Below, piece after piece: positions 1 to 7,271 of a DNA stretch of 13,680 bases; position 1 is the stretch's first letter; every line of letters starts with the position of its first letter. The translations under genes were made by a program, and so were the position numbers. The stretch is from CAZHZT01 sp964537285. Lineage in GTDB: Bacteria > Bacteroidota > Bacteroidia > Chitinophagales > Saprospiraceae. The stretch spans positions 1 through 13,680 of the forward strand of contig CAZHZT010000144.1 of assembly GCA_964537285.1 (NCBI GenBank), in the 5' to 3' direction. The notes under the pieces are model-generated. The model was not told the origin of the DNA and made no database searches. It saw nothing but the letters and a program-made list of their open reading frames with translations.

Positions 1-66
1 AGCGCAAAAGAGCATCATATGTTTATGTAGTTTAATTCCGTGAACTACTTAACTTCCGATTTGCAA

Positions 67-92
67 AACTATATACATTAGGATATATAGTT
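67..92. repeat. Short AT-rich hairpin, 9-bp stem
   Basis: Positions 67-75 (AACTATATA) are perfectly complementary to 84-92 (TATATAGTT), with an 8-nt loop. The sequence after it on the plus strand is only mildly T-rich (CTTTG), so it is not a typical intrinsic terminator. It could be a weak terminator for a gene upstream of the window, or a chance AT-rich palindrome. Confidence 0.4.
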
Positions 93-101
93 CTTTGACA
101 T

Positions 102-189
102 AAATTGTGAAAAAATGGAACTTCAAAATGATAATCCTTTCAGCCACAAGAGCATTCAAGGCTTATCATTTTGAAGTTCCACACAATTT
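102..189. repeat. Long inverted repeat / hairpin upstream of the glycosyltransferase
   Basis: The left arm 116-134 and the right arm 163-181 form a perfect 19-bp stem (TGGAACTTCAAAATGATAA against its complement). Inside it, after one mismatch (T135/C162), CCTT (136-139) pairs with AAGG (158-161), closing an 18-nt loop. Outside it, AAATTGTG (102-109) pairs with CACAATTT (182-189), and six unpaired A residues (110-115) bulge on the left strand only. The whole structure spans 88 bp and ends 32 bp before the ATG at 222. No poly-T run follows, so it is not an ordinary terminator. It may be a miniature inverted-repeat element, a mobile-element remnant or an RNA-level control element. The arms do not recur elsewhere in the window as far as I can see. 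Confidence 0.75.
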
Positions 190-221
190 GTTAAAGAACG
201 GCATATATCTCCGTTTTTCTA

Positions 222-1334
222 ATGAAAAAAATACTCCTGATTACCAATACATCTTGGAATATCTTAAACTTCAGAATACCGCTTTTAAACAACCTAAAAA
301 AAGATTATGAAATCTTGGTCGCAGCTCCTGAAGATCAATACACTCACGAAATCATCCAAAAAAACATACCCTACGTTCCACTAAACGCACTAAAGCCCAA
401 GAGTCAAAAAGTTTATGATGATCTTCGCCTGCTGCGGCAGCTTTACAGGCTTTATAAACGAGAGCAAGCGGATATGGTCTTACATTTTACGATTAAGCCC
501 AATATCTACGGAAGCTTTGTAGCTCAGCGCCTTGGCATTCCTTCCATTCCCACCTTAACCGGATTGGGCTATACGGCCATAAACGCACAATGGTCGCAAA
601 AAATAGCTCTGAGGTTATATCAACTCGCATTTAAACGACTTCCGCTCGTCATGGTCCACAATGCGGATGACCTTAATTGGTTAATCGACCGCAAAATTAT
701 TTCGCCCTCACAAGGCCAGGTTGTTCCTGGTTCAGGCATTGACACCAATTATTTTGAACAAGCTCCTTTAACCTTTGAACCGGAAAACAGCCGGATATTC
801 CTCATGGCCGGACGCCTGCTTTACGACAAAGGGGTATTAGAGTACGCTTCCGCTGCAAAGATGCTGACTGAAAAATACCCCCACTGGCAATTCCGGATTG
901 CAGGCAGCTTGGATGCCGCCAACCCTGCTGCCATTACCGGGCAAGAGTGGAAGCGTATACTTGCTGACTCTCCACTACAATACTTAGGCTTGGTGAAAGA
1001 TATACGGACAGCTATTCGTGCCGCCCATGTAATGGTCTTGCCTTCCTACAGGGAAGGATTGCCTCGTTTTTTGCTGGAAGGAATGGCTTGCGGGCGCCCA
1101 TTGGTTGCTACAGATGTTCCCGGTTGTCGTCAATTAGTACTTGAGGGCAAAAATGGGTATTTGGCAAAGGTAAAAGATGTGCCTTCCCTCGCAACGACAA
1201 TAGAATCCATAGGGAATCTTTCGGTGGATGCATTGATCCAAATGGGGGCAACGAGCAGAGCTATAGTGGTACAAGAATATTCAGAGGAGAAGGTGGCTTC
1301 GGTGTATATGAACGCTATTAAAGAACTTTTTTAA
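222..1334 (+). CDS. Glycosyltransferase family 4 (GT-B fold, CapM/PglA-like)
   Basis: This is a predicted retaining glycosyltransferase that would add a sugar from a nucleotide-sugar donor to a growing, probably undecaprenyl-linked, glycan at the inner face of the membrane. The 370-residue length is normal for GT4. The N-terminal half opens with a Rossmann strand (KKILLITNTSWNILNFR, residues 2-18) and has the HFTIKPNIYGS segment (residues 88-98) typical of the CapM/PglA-like subgroup. The C-terminal donor-binding half has MAGRLLYDKGV (195-205) and the EX7E signature: E278 and E286 in the stretch REGLPRFLLEGMACGRPLVA (277-296). The ATG at 222 fits the family N-terminus; no Shine-Dalgarno sequence is visible, as is usual in Bacteroidota. 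It is followed by 172 non-coding bp and then a methyltransferase and a second glycosyltransferase on the same strand. Exact donor and acceptor cannot be read from the sequence. Confidence 0.93.
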   Translation: MKKILLITNTSWNILNFRIPLLNNLKKDYEILVAAPEDQYTHEIIQKNIPYVPLNALKPKSQKVYDDLRLLRQLYRLYKREQADMVLHFTIKPNIYGSFVAQRLGIPSIPTLTGLGYTAINAQWSQKIALRLYQLAFKRLPLVMVHNADDLNWLIDRKIISPSQGQVVPGSGIDTNYFEQAPLTFEPENSRIFLMAGRLLYDKGVLEYASAAKMLTEKYPHWQFRIAGSLDAANPAAITGQEWKRILADSPLQYLGLVKDIRTAIRAAHVMVLPSYREGLPRFLLEGMACGRPLVATDVPGCRQLVLEGKNGYLAKVKDVPSLATTIESIGNLSVDALIQMGATSRAIVVQEYSEEKVASVYMNAIKELF

Positions 1335-1358
1335 CGTATAATCTTTTTATAGCTTATT

Positions 1359-1424
1359 GTACTCGGATTGCAAATCCTCCCAAGCGTACATAACATTGCT
1401 TGCGAGGATTTGCAATCCGAGCAC
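1359..1424. repeat. Long palindromic hairpin in the intergenic spacer (REP-like)
   Basis: Positions 1362-1379 (CTCGGATTGCAAATCCTC) are perfectly complementary to 1404-1421. The stem continues inward after one C/C mismatch with CAAGC (1381-1385) against GCTTG (1398-1402), and outward after one mismatch with GT (1359-1360) against AC (1423-1424). The terminal loop is about 10-12 nt. Each arm is itself nearly palindromic (GGATT-GCA-AATCC). No T-run follows on the plus strand, so it is not a canonical terminator, although it could stop or slow transcription after the glycosyltransferase. The form resembles REP/MITE-like intergenic palindromes, but only one copy lies in the window. The rest of the 1335-1506 spacer holds nothing else I can name. 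Confidence 0.75.
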
Positions 1425-1506
1425 GCAGGGAGTAATTGATTAGATTAATAGCGATAAGGTCAATTCCTCACTCCACGCCACTAAACCTAAACAGCAAACC
1501 ATCCCT

Positions 1507-2250
1507 TTGAATAAAAACACCTCCATTCACCACTTCTTCGATCAACTCGCCCCCCATTACAAAGAAAAATGGAACAATCCCTATCTTCGGCACTTCTTCC
1601 TCGAACGTATGGAACGGGCCACAGCAGACCTACCCTTGGAGAGAAGCAAGATCCTGGACATAGGTGCTGGTGTGGGCTGGCTCTACGATTTCTTATCTAC
1701 CCCTGAAAAAGAAGACTACTTTGCATGTGATATTTCCCAAGAAATGCTGCGCCAGAGTAACATCCCTGAAAACCAAAGGCTCCCTCTGCCTGTCGGACAA
1801 TTACCGGAACACTGGAGCGATTTCGATTTCATCTTTGCCTTGGGCCTTACTACTTACCTCAGCACTGAAGAATTAGAACAACTTTTCCAGAACCTCTACA
1901 AACAGCTCGCTCCTCAAGGTGTAGCTATTATTAGTTTTGCAAACAAGAACTCCATAGACTTCAGGCTTAGAAGCTTATTTAGACCTTTCTCCAAGCTGTT
2001 TCCTAAAGAAACAGTAATGGGTCAAGCATTCAAGCCGCTAGCCTTAACTCCTCAACAATTACGCCCTCTATATTCTCCTCACTTTACCCTCCTCAAAATG
2101 GATTGGCTAAACCCTTCCATTCCTTTTCTGCATCACCTAAACCCTCGTTTTGCTGCCTGCCAAATCAATTGGTTGCGTTCATTGCTTTCCCAAACCTTCG
2201 TTTTCCCTTTTATTTGTACTGATTTTATCGTTAGATTTGAGAAAAAATAA
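1507..2250 (+). CDS. Class I SAM-dependent methyltransferase
   Basis: This 247-residue protein is a predicted class I (Rossmann) methyltransferase using S-adenosylmethionine. Motif I is ILDIGAGVGW (residues 49-58). The acidic residue expected after strand beta-2 is probably D75 in ACDIS, and a motif-II-like strand is FDFIFALGLTTYLS (106-119). The N-terminus FDQLAPHYKEKW (11-22) is typical of small-molecule methyltransferases of the Methyltransf_11/25 type. The start must be TTG at 1507: the frame is closed by a stop at 1441, no ATG or GTG lies between, and the first internal ATG (residue 35) would remove the conserved N-terminal helix. No Shine-Dalgarno sequence is seen. The TAA stop is one base before the start of the next glycosyltransferase, so the pair is probably translationally coupled. 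Given its neighbours it may methylate a sugar or the end of the glycan chain, but the substrate is not shown by the sequence. Confidence 0.88.
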   Translation: MNKNTSIHHFFDQLAPHYKEKWNNPYLRHFFLERMERATADLPLERSKILDIGAGVGWLYDFLSTPEKEDYFACDISQEMLRQSNIPENQRLPLPVGQLPEHWSDFDFIFALGLTTYLSTEELEQLFQNLYKQLAPQGVAIISFANKNSIDFRLRSLFRPFSKLFPKETVMGQAFKPLALTPQQLRPLYSPHFTLLKMDWLNPSIPFLHHLNPRFAACQINWLRSLLSQTFVFPFICTDFIVRFEKK

Positions 2251-2251
2251 A

Positions 2252-3529
2252 TTGCAAAAGCCTATCTCTATATTGCTCATCCACTATTACTTCCCTCCAA
2301 TTAAGTCTACGGGAACACTCCGAAACCACCGATTTTATACTGCTTTTAAAGAAAAAAATGCTGACATCAAAGTGCTCACCACCAGCAATAGGAAAAGACT
2401 ATTGAGGGATCCCTTACCTGTTGATGAAGCAGATATTATACCTATCACCACTTTTGATTTGCGAAGGTGGCTCAGCCAAAGAACCGGCGGCAATACACAT
2501 CTCTCCATTTCATCTAAACAACGACCATTGTGGGCCTTTTTAACCAAATTGGCCGATAGTTTTCCATTTAATATTTTCCTGGCCGATGGCGGAATCCTTT
2601 ACGTTATCTTGGGGTTTATGAAAGGAAAAAAACTTCTTAAAAAGACAGAGAAAACCATTATTCTTTCTTCTTTCCGCCCCTGGGCAGATCATTGGATCGC
2701 CTATTTACTAAAGTGTTTTCGACCGAACCTCATCTGGGTAGCCGATTTTAGAGATCCACACGTGGATATGGAACGGAAAAACGTCTTTTGGCCACGTTTT
2801 CAGCTATGGGTAAATCGTTTCTTTGTAAAAAGAGCCGATTTTATTACTACCGTTTCGGATGGGCTTGCGGAGCATTTCAGAGTAATGCATCCACAAGTGC
2901 AAGTGCTCCGCAATGGCATTCAGCAGTTTAATGATTTTAGTATTCCCCCCTATAAGCAATTTACGATTGCTTACACCGGTTCGCTTTATCCTGGCTTCCA
3001 AAAAATAGATCCTATTTTCTTAGGAATAAAGCAATTACTTGAGGAAGGAAAACTACAACAACATCATCTAAAAATTATTTACGCGGGCAAAGATGGAGCG
3101 CTATGGAACAAATGGATATACAAATATGATTTGCAAAAACTTAGTGAAAACAAAGGCCTGCTCACCTATCAGGAGGCTTGGAACATCCAGCGCCGAAGTC
3201 ACATCAACTTACTCCTATCCTGGTCATTGCCTTTGTCCCGAGGTATTTTAACCTCTAAACTCTATCAATACCTTGGCGCACTGAAACCCATTATTGTATT
3301 CATCAATGGGCATAAAGAAACGGAATGGGAAAACCTTATTGAAAAAACACATGCTGGTAAAGTCTTCGACGCAAATAGCTCCCTGGAAAGTATCCAACAG
3401 AATATTGTAATGCATTACCAGCAATGGCTTCAAAATGGCGACACCCGACTTAACATCACTCAAGAAACCCTGGATGACTTAAGCTGGCCGACCAATTTCG
3501 ACCGTTTTCTCGCGACTCTTCCACTTTAA
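2252..3529 (+). CDS. GT-B glycosyltransferase (GT4-like)
   Basis: This is a predicted glycosyltransferase of 425 residues. The N-terminus HYYFPPIKSTGTLRNHRF (11-28) matches the PPxxxxGxxR pattern seen in WcaI/WbuB-like GT4 proteins. Other family-like elements are ADFRDPH (164-170), a VSDGLAEHF helix start (201-209), AYTGSLYPGFQ (240-250) at the start of the donor-binding domain, and LTSKLYQYLGALKPIIV (333-349) near where the second EX7E region is expected. The frame is open upstream to an ATG at 2150, but that would put 34 implausible residues before the conserved core and overlap the methyltransferase by about 100 bp. TTG at 2252, one base after the methyltransferase stop, gives a clean family-like N-terminus and is preferred. 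The 3' end overlaps the convergent membrane-protein gene by 51 bp. Sugar specificity is unknown. Confidence 0.88.
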   Translation: MQKPISILLIHYYFPPIKSTGTLRNHRFYTAFKEKNADIKVLTTSNRKRLLRDPLPVDEADIIPITTFDLRRWLSQRTGGNTHLSISSKQRPLWAFLTKLADSFPFNIFLADGGILYVILGFMKGKKLLKKTEKTIILSSFRPWADHWIAYLLKCFRPNLIWVADFRDPHVDMERKNVFWPRFQLWVNRFFVKRADFITTVSDGLAEHFRVMHPQVQVLRNGIQQFNDFSIPPYKQFTIAYTGSLYPGFQKIDPIFLGIKQLLEEGKLQQHHLKIIYAGKDGALWNKWIYKYDLQKLSENKGLLTYQEAWNIQRRSHINLLLSWSLPLSRGILTSKLYQYLGALKPIIVFINGHKETEWENLIEKTHAGKVFDANSSLESIQQNIVMHYQQWLQNGDTRLNITQETLDDLSWPTNFDRFLATLPL

Positions 3530-4801
3530 CAACAATGCTCCCAATATTGCCAATGCTGCCCAATAATGCCGACAATGCAGTAAATCTAACGCTATGGCTT
3601 CCATTGCTGCCTGTGTTAAAATAGCACTTATAGCCCATAGTAAGAATCGGTCTTCTCTTCCATCATCTTTAATAGCCTTACGGGCTTTTCCTACCGTGAA
3701 ATATATGCTTCCCCATAAAAAAGCAATTAGTAGTGGCCCCACAATACCTAGCTCAGAAAGAATGCCAAAATAAATGGAATGCGGATCATAACTGGGAATG
3801 TGTTCAGGATAAACGCCTTCCAATTTCAACACTTCTGAAAACTGATAATGCTTTCCAAAGCCTACTCCTACCGGAAAGCGGCGCCATCCTGAAATCAAGC
3901 AGCTTCGCTTCAAAATAAAATAGGAAGATTCAGCAATCCGAAAGCCTGAGCCTTCATAAACTGTATTTTCTGTAATGTATTCTATCTCCCCTCCTTCTTT
4001 TTCCAAATCAACGACGACGAAATGTACCAGAAATAAAAATACAACATAAACCCCAAAAGCCCCTATCCAAAAACCAACCCTTATAAGCTTGTTCTTAAAA
4101 AATTGGCTGGAAAACAGCAATAATACGGCTATAAAAACGAGTAAAAACTTTGAAAAAGTTAATAGATAAGCTGCAAAAAGAATAATGATCAATCCAATAT
4201 CTCTAAGCGTAATTTTTCTATCGTTCAATATTTTTCCCAATCGAAGAAAAAGGACCATCCCTAGAAAATTAGCCAATAGATTAGGGTCGGGAGTAAAAGC
4301 TTTGGCACGAAATACATCACCTAAATAGGGATAATCAGCGTACTCATTGATCAGAAAGGTTGAAAACCCCATTCCTGCAGCTATAACCCCAAAAATTCCA
4401 GAGATTGCCGCGATCAATCCAGATAGTGAAAAACTTTTCAGCACAAATGCAAATAACTTCTCTCCTTGCTGGCTCAACACCCTACTCAATACATAAGTGG
4501 AAACCATTAAATAAAATAAGCCTGCAATAGTAAGGTAATTGTATAAATCAAAATAAATGGCGCCGGCAATAAAAACTCCTAAACAAAAAAACAGGATCCT
4601 TTTATCCAGAAAACCAGGCTTTAATAAAGTCCCCATTTTTTTGAAATGCAGAACAAAAGCTATCCCAATTCCTAAAAAGATGAGCTCCGGAGGTTGAACT
4701 TTCCAGCTAATCACGGGCAAGTGAATTACCTTGGTAAAAGGTAAACTAACAATGTATAAAAGCAGCAAAGTACTTAATAAGGTCGAAGTTCGGGTTTCCA
4801 T
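3479..4801 (-). CDS. O-antigen polymerase/ligase-like membrane protein (Wzy/WaaL family), second paralogue
   Basis: This is a predicted inner-membrane protein of 440 residues with roughly ten or more hydrophobic segments, starting with LLSTLLLLYIVSLPF (8-22). The Wzy_C/O-antigen-ligase loop motif YDPHSIYFGILSELGIVG (338-355) includes the conserved His341. Earlier family-like stretches are AFTPDPNLLANFLG (168-181) and LLTFSKFLL (213-221). Such proteins either polymerise lipid-linked glycan repeat units in the periplasm (Wzy) or transfer the chain to an acceptor such as lipid A core (WaaL); sequence alone does not separate the two. An in-frame ATG at 4834 would add 11 residues, but aligning this N-terminus with the adjacent paralogue favours the ATG at 4801 (METRTST). 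The gene overlaps the paralogue by 28 nt, ends the minus-strand operon, and overlaps the convergent glycosyltransferase by 51 bp. Confidence 0.88.
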   Translation of the reverse strand: METRTSTLLSTLLLLYIVSLPFTKVIHLPVISWKVQPPELIFLGIGIAFVLHFKKMGTLLKPGFLDKRILFFCLGVFIAGAIYFDLYNYLTIAGLFYLMVSTYVLSRVLSQQGEKLFAFVLKSFSLSGLIAAISGIFGVIAAGMGFSTFLINEYADYPYLGDVFRAKAFTPDPNLLANFLGMVLFLRLGKILNDRKITLRDIGLIIILFAAYLLTFSKFLLVFIAVLLLFSSQFFKNKLIRVGFWIGAFGVYVVFLFLVHFVVVDLEKEGGEIEYITENTVYEGSGFRIAESSYFILKRSCLISGWRRFPVGVGFGKHYQFSEVLKLEGVYPEHIPSYDPHSIYFGILSELGIVGPLLIAFLWGSIYFTVGKARKAIKDDGREDRFLLWAISAILTQAAMEAIALDLLHCRHYWAALAILGALLLKWKSREKTVEIGRPA

Positions 4802-6075
4802 GTAAGGCCATTGATTATACCTAGAGAGATCCATAACTGCCGAAAATGCAGAACATCAGTAGATATAGCTTCTAAGAGCAAAAATAATAGAAAAATGATA
4901 TTCGCCTTGTACAATCCTTCAAGGTAATGCATGGATTGTTCTGCTGCTTGAGCATTTAATTTCTTTTGAGTTAGTTGCTGTTTAAAACTCAAAATGATAA
5001 ACAGTATCAATCCTGAAGCTCCAATTATGCCTGTTTCTGCCATCAATCCCAAATAGGTTGAATGAGGATCGTAAACAGGGAATTGCTCCGGATAAACACC
5101 TTCTTCTTGCTTCTTTTTGAGTTCAACTCCAAAACTGCCAAGTCCCTTCCCTAAAATCGGATTTTCTAAAAATATTTTCCAGGCAGCTTTTTTTAAATAA
5201 ACATAACTGCTTGGCCTTATTTCCCAACCATCAAATTCCGCTATCGACTTTTCCCCTATGTACAACTTAGCTCCTTCAGCATTGGCGTTCTCCCAGCTAC
5301 CTTCGGGTGTTGCCACGAAATGACTAATCAATATAGCTCCCAGCAAAATGCCTATCCAGCCCAGGTAAAAAATCAACTTACTCATTCTCTTGCTTTCATT
5401 AAACCATATCCAAAGACATATCCCCGCTGCCCAAACAATAGATTTTGAGAATGTAAGCACCATGCCTATCACCAATCCTACGAGAATCAACACCCTGCGA
5501 TTCACATGAGTTAAATACCATAAGGTCAAGAAACACCAGAACAACAGATAAAACAACATATTCGGACTCATTGTAAAGGCTTCCACCCTCCCAATTGTCT
5601 TACCTCCGGGCATTTGCTTAACATCTATCACCTCAAACAGCTCATTTCCACTGAAGTAATATAACACCAAGCTTAAAGCGACACTAATAATTAAAAAAAA
5701 AGCTAGTAGTTCGAAGGCTCGTTGCCAGAAAGGAAATGAAGCTACTAGGTTTCGGGTTAGAACACTAACAATTAAATACAATAGTGCCAGATAAAATAAA
5801 CCCGACAATTCCAAGCCTCCAATAATTGATGGAGACAATAAATAAACTACCCCAAAACAGGCAGCTAGAATCGCTACGCCTGCATCCATAACAGAAAAAG
5901 AAAGATTCCTTTTTTGCCAAAAGAAACTTATTAATAGCGGAATGAAAACAAACTCCGTTAGCTGAAACTTGCTCCCAAGCAAAGGGAGGTCAAGTAATTT
6001 CGTGGTTGGAAGCAGTGCTATATAGATCAGCAGCAGCAAGAGCGTTGTTCCCCAAACGTTTTCTCTACTTTTCAT
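4774..6075 (-). CDS. O-antigen polymerase/ligase-like membrane protein (Wzy/WaaL family), first paralogue
   Basis: This predicted polytopic inner-membrane protein has 433 residues. The O-antigen ligase/polymerase motif VYDPHSTYLGLMAETGIIG (334-352) carries His338, and hydrophobic helices run across both sides of it. The periplasmic loop before the motif includes ILGKGLGSFG (307-316) and EEGVYPEQFP (324-333). It is clearly paralogous to the next gene: both share a TLLLL...LP.TK N-terminus, AFT..PN.L, LTFSK, GVYPE..P.YDPHS.Y.G and a C-terminal EAI..D.LH.R..W block. It would polymerise or ligate a lipid-linked glycan delivered by the flippase two genes upstream. Its ATG overlaps the upstream glycosyltransferase stop as ATGA, and it has the best Shine-Dalgarno sequence of the window (6081-6088). 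Whether this copy is the polymerase and the other the ligase, or both do the same job, cannot be decided here. Confidence 0.88.
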   Translation of the reverse strand: MKSRENVWGTTLLLLLIYIALLPTTKLLDLPLLGSKFQLTEFVFIPLLISFFWQKRNLSFSVMDAGVAILAACFGVVYLLSPSIIGGLELSGLFYLALLYLIVSVLTRNLVASFPFWQRAFELLAFFLIISVALSLVLYYFSGNELFEVIDVKQMPGGKTIGRVEAFTMSPNMLFYLLFWCFLTLWYLTHVNRRVLILVGLVIGMVLTFSKSIVWAAGICLWIWFNESKRMSKLIFYLGWIGILLGAILISHFVATPEGSWENANAEGAKLYIGEKSIAEFDGWEIRPSSYVYLKKAAWKIFLENPILGKGLGSFGVELKKKQEEGVYPEQFPVYDPHSTYLGLMAETGIIGASGLILFIILSFKQQLTQKKLNAQAAEQSMHYLEGLYKANIIFLLFLLLEAISTDVLHFRQLWISLGIINGLTWKPELRPY

Positions 6076-7271
6076 GACAGCCTCCTTTCAATCATTCCAT
6101 CAATCCACGCCTTAAAACATTCTTCCTGTTTCGCCTTCCTCCATTGGGACTTTTCCCGCCACAATTGTTTTATCTGTTCAAACTCCCTTGTACTTAAAAA
6201 TTCATTTATTTGCATAACAAGTTCCTTATTAGACTGGTAAGTCTTGAGTAATGGAGCTATTTCAATATTTTGAGGATAAAAACGGGGTAAAATAGCTGGT
6301 ATTCCATACCGAAATACATCTCTTAAGCCTCCGGATATCTTCGAGAACCCCATTTCTTCCTTATAAATTCCAAATGGAACATAAGGTTTTAGCGGTAAAA
6401 TCAGAAAATCCATGCTCATCATCAAGGCTTCGTACTTTTTTTGAGAAAGATAGGTTTTGAAATAGTGAACTTTAAAACAGGGAGCCATTTCATTCTGAAA
6501 TTCCCGAATCCAGTTTTCATCTTTTTTAGTTTTGGGCTTACCAAGAAAATAGAATTCTACACTAAACGGATCCTTTCGTTTTTTTAAAGACCGAATAGCT
6601 TTTAACAAAGGGCCATAATCTTTGTGTAAAGAAAATAGGGTGCCTGGCAGACCGATTCGGAATGTTTCTGCATTCCACCGTCCTCCCGAATCAACTTCCA
6701 CTATTGGAACTGGCAAATATTCTGCTAATTTAAATACCTTTTCTTTAGAAATATACTTTTTTAATCGCAAACTCATCTCAGTAGAGAGGCCTGCCAGATA
6801 ATCCAATTGCTGTAGTAATTGAGAACAATTCTGAGCATGCCTATCCAAGTGGTGTTTTAACAACCATTTAAGTACGTTTTCAAAAAAAACAAGGCCTTTC
6901 CCCCATAACCAGACAGATTGCTTTGAATTCATTAGGTAGTGTACATTGTGAACCAAAGCAACTGTAGGAGGCAGCATCTTTTTATATTTATTTAAAAATT
7001 TTATAAAAAAACTAATATGATTATCAATGGTCACCAAGCAAATAAAATCTGCTCCTTGTAATGGGAAGGGATTGTCTATAATTTTTTTCTTTAACGCATC
7101 AAGATTTTCAGCAACTTGCCAGTCAATCCTTCTCGGGATTACCACATCTTGTAAGTCTTCAAACAATGTTTGAGTTAGGTATACGATCAAATGAGTTTCT
7201 CGACTTAAGCGGATGAAATCCAGTACTATTTCCTGGTGGTTCGATAACTCAATAATTGCAAGCTTCTTCAT
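6072..7271 (-). CDS. GT-B-type glycosyltransferase, divergent
   Basis: This 399-residue protein looks like a GT-B glycosyltransferase. It begins with a Rossmann-type strand (MKKLAIIELSNHQEIVLDF, 1-19). The donor-binding half is recognisable from FRIGLPGTLFSLHKDYGPLL (204-223), a VEFYFLGKP strand (238-246), MSMDFLILPLKP (285-296) and KISGGLRDVFRYGIPAIL (311-328). The usual EX7E motif of GT4 enzymes is not obvious: the equivalent place is occupied by the SGGLRDVFRYGIPA stretch, so the enzyme is divergent or belongs to another GT-B family. There is no signal peptide or membrane segment. Its stop overlaps the next gene's start as ATGA, and its own ATG overlaps the flippase stop as ATGA, so it sits in the middle of a tightly coupled Wzx-GT-Wzy-Wzy series. 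It probably adds one sugar of the repeat unit. Confidence 0.78.
   Translation of the reverse strand: MKKLAIIELSNHQEIVLDFIRLSRETHLIVYLTQTLFEDLQDVVIPRRIDWQVAENLDALKKKIIDNPFPLQGADFICLVTIDNHISFFIKFLNKYKKMLPPTVALVHNVHYLMNSKQSVWLWGKGLVFFENVLKWLLKHHLDRHAQNCSQLLQQLDYLAGLSTEMSLRLKKYISKEKVFKLAEYLPVPIVEVDSGGRWNAETFRIGLPGTLFSLHKDYGPLLKAIRSLKKRKDPFSVEFYFLGKPKTKKDENWIREFQNEMAPCFKVHYFKTYLSQKKYEALMMSMDFLILPLKPYVPFGIYKEEMGFSKISGGLRDVFRYGIPAILPRFYPQNIEIAPLLKTYQSNKELVMQINEFLSTREFEQIKQLWREKSQWRKAKQEECFKAWIDGMIERRLS
6081..6088 (-). promoter_or_regulatory. Strong Shine-Dalgarno sequence for the first Wzy/WaaL-like gene
   Basis: On the minus strand the sequence AAAGGAGG lies 5 nt before the ATG at 6075. It is a full match to the anti-Shine-Dalgarno core, inside the last codons of the preceding glycosyltransferase. 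This stands out because the other starts here have weak or no Shine-Dalgarno sequences, and it supports the ATG at 6075 as the true start. Confidence 0.7.

Larger units (their letters stand above)
1..221. other. Non-coding leader region rich in inverted repeats
   Basis: I see no convincing gene here. The stretch is AT-rich and holds at least three inverted repeats: a 6-bp stem (27-32/43-48), a 9-bp stem (67-75/84-92) and a long hairpin (102-189), the last two listed separately. A weak candidate Bacteroidota promoter is TTTG at 60-63 with a TA...TTTG element at 88-97. Both spacing and sequence depart from the TTTG / TAnnTTTG consensus, so I do not call it as a site. If it were used, transcription would begin around 105, at the base of the long hairpin. 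No Shine-Dalgarno sequence precedes the glycosyltransferase start at 222. What lies upstream of position 1 is unknown. Confidence 0.6.

Noticed and set aside
107..310. A 67-codon frame starting GTG inside the long hairpin
   Set aside because: It overlaps the well-supported glycosyltransferase start in another frame, and its beginning is simply the hairpin arms; no protein-like pattern.
2150..2251. N-terminal extension of the second plus-strand glycosyltransferase to ATG 2150
   Set aside because: It would add 34 residues unlike the family and overlap the methyltransferase by about 100 bp; the TTG at 2252 gives the family-like N-terminus.
4799..4834. Upstream ATG (4834) for the second Wzy/WaaL-like gene
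   Set aside because: Alignment with the adjacent paralogue starts at METRTST (4801), and no Shine-Dalgarno sequence supports the longer form. It cannot be fully excluded.
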